A stretch of DNA of 9,551 nucleotides from NCBI GenBank assembly GCA_023254015.1, contig JALQYS010000162.1, forward strand, positions 1 to 9,551, written 5' to 3'. The notes beneath the pieces were generated by a model that worked only from the letters and a program-made list of their open reading frames with translations, was not told the origin of the DNA and made no database searches. This document shows, in pieces, positions 6,604-9,551 of this stretch. A program made the translations under genes and the position numbers. Positions within the stretch are counted from its first letter, which is position 1. Each line of letters opens with the position of its first letter. This stretch comes from Paracoccaceae bacterium (GTDB lineage: Bacteria > Pseudomonadota > Alphaproteobacteria > Rhodobacterales > Rhodobacteraceae).

Positions 6604-7449
6604 TTAAAGAAACAGCGTCCCCGCCATGACCTTGACCGCCTGTCCGCTGACCGTCACGCCCTCTGCGCCGACCGACACCGCGATCTGCGACGGGCGCCCC
6701 ATGTCGACGCCTTGCGAAATCTCCAACCGCTGCGGTCCGCCCGGAAGGTGGGCCAGAAAAGCCCCGAGGGTGGCCGAAGCGCTGCCCGTGGCGGGGTCTT
6801 CGGTCAGGTTGGCCAAGGGCGCGAACATGCGCGCCTCGACCGCGTGCCCCTCGCGGGTGTAGCAGAAAATGGCAAAGTCCAACCCGCCCGGAAAGGCCGC
6901 AGCGCCCTTGCGAAAGCCATCGATCCGCGGCAGGGCGCTGGCCAGAGCCGCGCGGTCGGCAAGCTCTACCAGCACGAAGGCCAACCCGAGCGAGGCCTGA
7001 ACCGGCGAATGCCAGTCCGTCCGGATTGCGCTTTCGGGCAATCCCAGGGCCTCGGCCACCATGGCAGCGGGCGGATGGCCCAGAACCTGCAACGCAACGC
7101 CCGTGACAAAGGACGCCCCCTTGGGCCCGACATGGCAGGGAATAGGTCCGACGCCCAGTTCCAGCACCATCCTGGGGCCATGTCCCAGATCGGCCAGCGC
7201 AATCGCCGTGCCGATGGTGGGGTGCCCGGCAAAGGGAACCTCGGTCGAGGGGGTAAAAATGCGCACCCGGGCGGTGTGCGCCGGATCGGCAGGCGGATAA
7301 ACGAAGGTTACTTCCGAAAAGTTGAACTCGCGCGCTATGGCCTGCAACTGGTCTTCCGGCAGGCCCACGGCGTCAGGAAATACCGCCAATTGGTTGCCGC
7401 CAAAGCGGGTGTCGGTGAAAACGTCGTAGACGAGATACGACGCTTCCAT
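6604..7449 (-). CDS. PhzF-family isomerase/epimerase-like protein
   Basis: Protein of 281 residues with the two-lobed diaminopimelate-epimerase-like fold of the PhzF family. Diagnostic motifs are GGNQLAVF (17-24), NFSEVTFV with the conserved catalytic glutamate E46, RIFTPSTEVPFAGHPTIGTA (63-82) and EDPATGSASATLG (217-229), with ISQGVDMGRPS near the end. Members isomerise small metabolites, but most, including those outside phenazine clusters, have unknown substrates. No phenazine genes are present, so a phenazine role should not be inferred. ATG 7449 overlaps the murI stop as TGATG and is preferred over the GTG one codon earlier, giving translational coupling to murI. Confidence 0.93.
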   Translation of the reverse strand: MEASYLVYDVFTDTRFGGNQLAVFPDAVGLPEDQLQAIAREFNFSEVTFVYPPADPAHTARVRIFTPSTEVPFAGHPTIGTAIALADLGHGPRMVLELGVGPIPCHVGPKGASFVTGVALQVLGHPPAAMVAEALGLPESAIRTDWHSPVQASLGLAFVLVELADRAALASALPRIDGFRKGAAAFPGGLDFAIFCYTREGHAVEARMFAPLANLTEDPATGSASATLGAFLAHLPGGPQRLEISQGVDMGRPSQIAVSVGAEGVTVSGQAVKVMAGTLFL

Positions 7450-8261
7450 CACGCCGCCTCGAACACCACGGGCCGGCGCAGGAATTGCGTTGCCTTGGAA
7501 GATACGTTGACCGGATCGCCTGTGGTCAGGAATTTCGACTGCTTGCCCGGCCCCACAAACTCGGGCCGGCGCTGCAGATAATCGGCCAGACTTTCGGCCA
7601 CCAGATTGGCCTGACTGTACACCTTGACATCAGGCCCCAGCGCCTCCTGAAAGGCTTTCTGCATCAGGGGGTAATGCGTGCAGCCCAGAATGGCGGCCTG
7701 CGGATGCGGCATCCGGCGCTTCAGGCTTTCGACATGGCTGCGCACCAGAGCCTCGGCCAGAATCTCGTCGCCCAGCTCGATCGCGTCCACCACGCCCGCG
7801 CAGGGCTGGGCTTCGACATCCACCCCGATGGCGCGGAACGCCAGTTCACGCTGAAAGGCGCGGCTGGCCACCGTGGCAGGCGTGGCAAACAGCGCCACAT
7901 GCTTGACCGCCACCTCGCGCGGCGGCGAGTTGTCGCCCCATTGCCGTTCGGTCAGCGCCTCGATCAGCGGCACAAACACGCCCAACACCCGCTTGTCCGC
8001 CGGAACCCAGGTTTCCTGCATCCGCTTCAACGCGGCGGCACTTGCCGTGTTGCAGGCCAGGATGACCAGATCGCAACCCTCGGCCCAAAGCCGCTCGACC
8101 GCCGCGCAGGTCAGGTTGAAGATGTCGTCATGGGTACGCACGCCATATGGCGCATGCGCGTTGTCGCCCAGATAGACGAAGGGCACATCGGGCAGACGCC
8201 GCACCAGCGCATCCAGCACCGTCAGCCCGCCAAGGCCACTGTCAAACACCCCAACCGCCAT
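7449..8261 (-). CDS. murI: Glutamate racemase
   Basis: Cofactor-independent enzyme that converts L-glutamate to D-glutamate for peptidoglycan. The 270-residue protein shows all hallmark motifs: GVFDSGLGGLTVL (4-16, with D7 and S8), YLGDNAHAPYG (30-40), the first catalytic cysteine C70 in ACNTASAAAL, and the second, C194, in GCTHYPLM with H196. ATG 8261 is chosen because the family begins with two to four residues before VFDSG. The frame stays open to a TTG at 8312, but that would add an arginine-rich 17-residue extension foreign to the family. The leader just before ATG is G-rich (AGAGG, GGGGGG). The gene is divergent from the LysR-type regulator and heads the murI-phzF-DUF1684 unit. Confidence 0.96.
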   Translation of the reverse strand: MAVGVFDSGLGGLTVLDALVRRLPDVPFVYLGDNAHAPYGVRTHDDIFNLTCAAVERLWAEGCDLVILACNTASAAALKRMQETWVPADKRVLGVFVPLIEALTERQWGDNSPPREVAVKHVALFATPATVASRAFQRELAFRAIGVDVEAQPCAGVVDAIELGDEILAEALVRSHVESLKRRMPHPQAAILGCTHYPLMQKAFQEALGPDVKVYSQANLVAESLADYLQRRPEFVGPGKQSKFLTTGDPVNVSSKATQFLRRPVVFEAA

Positions 8262-8370
8262 GCCCGCCCCCCGCCTCTTGCTGCGCCTGCATCTTAGGCG
8301 GATTGCACGCAAGGGGAAAGCGGCTTGAGCAGCCTTGTGCGCAACAGGGAATTTTTCGTCATTTCTGTCG

Positions 8371-8401
8371 TTTACTCGCCAAGAATTCTGCCTATCTAGG
8401 C
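8371..8401 (+). promoter_or_regulatory. Candidate lysR promoter with overlapping dyads
   Basis: A weak -35/-10 pair, TTTACT (8371-8376) and TATCTA (8393-8398) with a 16-base spacer, would start transcription near 8405 and leave a short leader containing the GGAGG ribosome site. The -10 lies inside the inverted repeat GCCTA-TC-TAGGC (8390-8401), which abuts the palindrome AGAATTCT (8382-8389). This is compatible with autorepression by the LysR-type protein, but no classical T-N11-A box was evident. Confidence 0.3.
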
Positions 8402-8440
8402 GCGGGGCGTGATAGTCTGCGCCCGACGGCGGAGGATCGG

Positions 8441-9334
8441 ATGGACTGGGACAAGCTGCGGATTTTTCATTCGGTCGCCGAAAAGGGCAGCCTGACCCAT
8501 GCAGGCGATGTCCTGCACCTGTCGCAATCGGCCGTCAGCCGGCAGATCCGCGCGCTGGAGGAAAGCCTGAATGTCACGCTGTTTCACCGCCACGCGCGCG
8601 GGCTGATCCTGACCGAACAGGGTGAACTCCTCTATGACGCGACGCAGGCCATGGTCAAACGGCTGGACGCCACCGCCGCGCGCATCCGGGACAGCGAGGA
8701 TGAGGTCTTTGGCGAATTGCGGGTGACCACCACCACCGGATTTGGCACCCTGTGGCTCGCCCCGCGCCTGCCGGCCCTGTTCAAGCAATACCCCAGCCTC
8801 AAGATCGACCTGATGCTGGAAGAGCGCGTGCTGGACCTGCCGATGCGCGAGGCCGATGTGGCCATCCGCATGAAGGAACCCAGCCAGGCCGACCTGATCC
8901 GCAAGCGCCTGATGAACATCAAGATGCGCCTTTATGCGACCCCGGAATACCTGGCCGAACATGGCACCCCCGCAACGATGGAGGATTTTGCCCAGCACAG
9001 GCTGATCTGTCAGCATTCCAGCACCGCCCAAGTCGCGGCGGGGGCTTCGCTTGTGGCCGATCTGATGAGCAATGACATCCCCTCGACGCTGACGGTAAAC
9101 AACTATTTCGGTGTGCTGCAGGGGGTGCTGAACCATCTGGGCGTGGGCGTCCTGCCCGACTACATCACCGAGGATTTCCCGCATCTGGTCCGGGTGCTGC
9201 CTGATACCGAAAGCAGCGAAGTCCCGGTGTTCCTTGCCTACCCCGAGGAGCTGCGCCACTCCAAGCGGGTCGCGGCCTTCCGGGAATTCGTCACCGAAGA
9301 GATCTTCAACTACCGCAAGCGGCAGCAAAGCTGA
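8441..9334 (+). CDS. LysR-type transcriptional regulator
   Basis: DNA-binding regulator of 297 residues. The N-terminal winged helix-turn-helix covers about 3-62 with the LysR signature AGDVLHLSQSAVSRQIRALEESLNVTLFHR (recognition helix around 28-40), and is followed by a linker helix (63-88). The effector-binding domain runs from about 91 (GELRVTTTTGFGTLWLAPRLP) to the end, with EADVAIRM, NNYFGVLQGVLNHLGVGVLPDY and VPVFLAYPEELRHS matching the GcvA/DsdC-like branch. ATG 8441 has GGAGG 5 bases upstream; the open frame extends further upstream to 8147 but that part is antisense to murI. The effector and target genes are unknown. It may control the divergent murI unit, itself, or the small RNA locus downstream. 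Similar regulators seem widespread in Rhodobacterales. Confidence 0.95.
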   Translation: MDWDKLRIFHSVAEKGSLTHAGDVLHLSQSAVSRQIRALEESLNVTLFHRHARGLILTEQGELLYDATQAMVKRLDATAARIRDSEDEVFGELRVTTTTGFGTLWLAPRLPALFKQYPSLKIDLMLEERVLDLPMREADVAIRMKEPSQADLIRKRLMNIKMRLYATPEYLAEHGTPATMEDFAQHRLICQHSSTAQVAAGASLVADLMSNDIPSTLTVNNYFGVLQGVLNHLGVGVLPDYITEDFPHLVRVLPDTESSEVPVFLAYPEELRHSKRVAAFREFVTEEIFNYRKRQQS

Positions 9335-9391
9335 GTCTGAGGTGCCGTTTTTCCTGTCATGTCAGGGGTTTGCCGGAATTCGCGCCCTGCC

Positions 9392-9406
9392 ATGCGTCAG
9401 GCGCAT
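9392..9406. repeat. Inverted repeat ATGCG-N5-CGCAT
   Basis: Perfect 5-base arms, 58 bases after the lysR stop codon. It is the first of three dyads in this tail that begin with ATGC and end with GCAT. It has no T-run, so it is not an obvious terminator for lysR. Confidence 0.35.
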
Positions 9407-9413
9407 ACCGGCA

Positions 9414-9431
9414 ATGCTGCGCACGCAGCAT
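9414..9431. promoter_or_regulatory. 18-base near-palindrome upstream of the small-RNA promoter
   Basis: ATGCTGCG and CGCAGCAT are perfect 8-base arms around a CA centre. It ends 8 bases before the predicted -35 hexamer, a normal site for an activator or repressor dimer. A hairpin with so small a loop and no following U-run is unlikely to terminate lysR transcription. Confidence 0.45.
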
Positions 9432-9439
9432 GTTAAGAC

Positions 9440-9468
9440 TTGAGATGCCCAATTCCTGGGCATAGATA
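9440..9468 (+). promoter_or_regulatory. Promoter of the predicted small RNA, with embedded operator-like dyad
   Basis: TTGAGA (9440-9445) and TAGATA (9463-9468) are separated by an optimal 17 bases. The -35 matches TTGACA at five of six positions; the -10 is weaker (three of six). The spacer is a perfect inverted repeat, ATGCCCA-N5-TGGGCAT (9445-9463 counting one flanking base each side), so a bound dimer would block polymerase. Transcription from here would start about 9475-9476, exactly where the hairpin of the small RNA begins. Confidence 0.5.
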
Positions 9469-9475
9469 GGTTCTC

Positions 9476-9551
9476 GAAGCAGCAATCGAGTTCGCTCTTG
9501 CTGTTTCACCTCCCTGTTGGACTAGGCCGGGCGAAAGCCCGGTCTTTTTTT
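9476..9551 (+). ncRNA. Predicted trans-acting small RNA with anti-Shine-Dalgarno segment
   Basis: An RNA of about 75 nt is predicted by structure and by flanking promoter and terminator; no open reading frame fits. The 5' hairpin pairs GAAGCAGCAA (9476-9485) with TTGCTGTTTC (9498-9507) over 10 pairs including one G-U, then, after a two-base bulge, GAG with CTC closing a UUCG tetraloop. An unpaired linker (9508-9523) holds CACCTCCCTG, complementary to GGGAGG-type ribosome-binding sites. A GC-rich terminator hairpin with a U-run closes the transcript. This hairpin, C-rich single strand and terminator layout resembles alphaproteobacterial sRNAs that block translation initiation. No named family is recognised, and the U-run may continue past the window edge. 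Confidence 0.6.
9524..9551 (+). terminator. Rho-independent terminator
   Basis: Stem GGCCGGGC (9525-9532), GAAA tetraloop (9533-9536), and GCCCGGTC (9537-9544) make eight pairs with one G-U, followed by at least seven T residues to the window end. It ends the predicted small RNA and could also stop any lysR readthrough. Confidence 0.9.

Noticed and set aside
7485..8297. 270-codon plus-strand frame opposite murI, and the plus-strand extension of the LysR frame back to 8147
   Set aside because: Both are antisense to murI, whose motifs are unmistakable. LysR begins at 8441 with a clear ribosome site.
8262..8312. Upstream extension of the murI frame to a TTG codon
   Set aside because: It adds 17 arginine-rich residues not found in the family; ATG 8261 gives the normal N-terminus.
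9234..9443. Plus-strand 69-codon frame spanning the end of lysR and the tail
   Set aside because: It mostly overlaps lysR in another frame, has no ribosome site of note and runs through the inverted repeats.
1..9551. CRISPR arrays, tRNA or rRNA genes, insertion sequences
   Set aside because: No regularly spaced repeats, cloverleaf sequences, rRNA blocks or transposase-like coding were found on either strand.

Overview
This 9.55 kb window is GC-rich, densely coded and chromosomal in character. It most likely comes from an alphaproteobacterium of the order Rhodobacterales (Rhodobacter/Paracoccus-type). The case rests on a lysis pair of the kind used by Rhodobacterales gene transfer agents (GTAs), a Rhodobacterales-style ArgC, an argC-ccmE neighbourhood, an RTX-tailed secreted glycosidase and strong GC codon bias. 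This is inference from protein resemblance recalled by eye; no database search was possible.

Layout. Everything from 1 to about 8261 reads on the minus strand; only the last part reads on the plus strand. In minus-strand order: murI (glutamate racemase), a PhzF-family enzyme and a DUF1684 protein form a tight, partly translation-coupled unit (8261 to 5835). A 167-base gap rich in inverted repeats follows. Then come a 663-residue glycoside hydrolase with RTX calcium-binding repeats (5667 to 3676), argC (3587 to 2559), ccmE (2476 to 1997), a GH108 endolysin overlapping a 3TM-type holin (1832 to 736), and the N-terminal two thirds of a PhoR-like histidine kinase that runs off the left edge (656 to 1). 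A good Pho-box match lies between the holin and the kinase. On the plus strand are a LysR-type regulator (8441-9334), divergent from murI, and a 217-base tail. The tail holds several inverted repeats, a promoter and what looks like an unannotated small RNA of about 75 nt ending in an intrinsic terminator at the window edge.

How the parts fit. Most genes are housekeeping: peptidoglycan D-glutamate supply, arginine synthesis, cytochrome c haem delivery and phosphate sensing. Three parts are more distinctive. The endolysin/holin cassette is probably the host-cell lysis module of a GTA and sits directly beside a phosphate-sensing gene with its own Pho box. The RTX glycosidase is probably exported by a type I system encoded elsewhere. 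The small-RNA locus at the right end has a promoter whose -35/-10 spacer is filled by a perfect inverted repeat, then a 5' hairpin starting at the predicted transcription start, a single-stranded anti-Shine-Dalgarno-like CCUCCC segment, and a strong terminator. The small RNA is the best candidate here for something undescribed.
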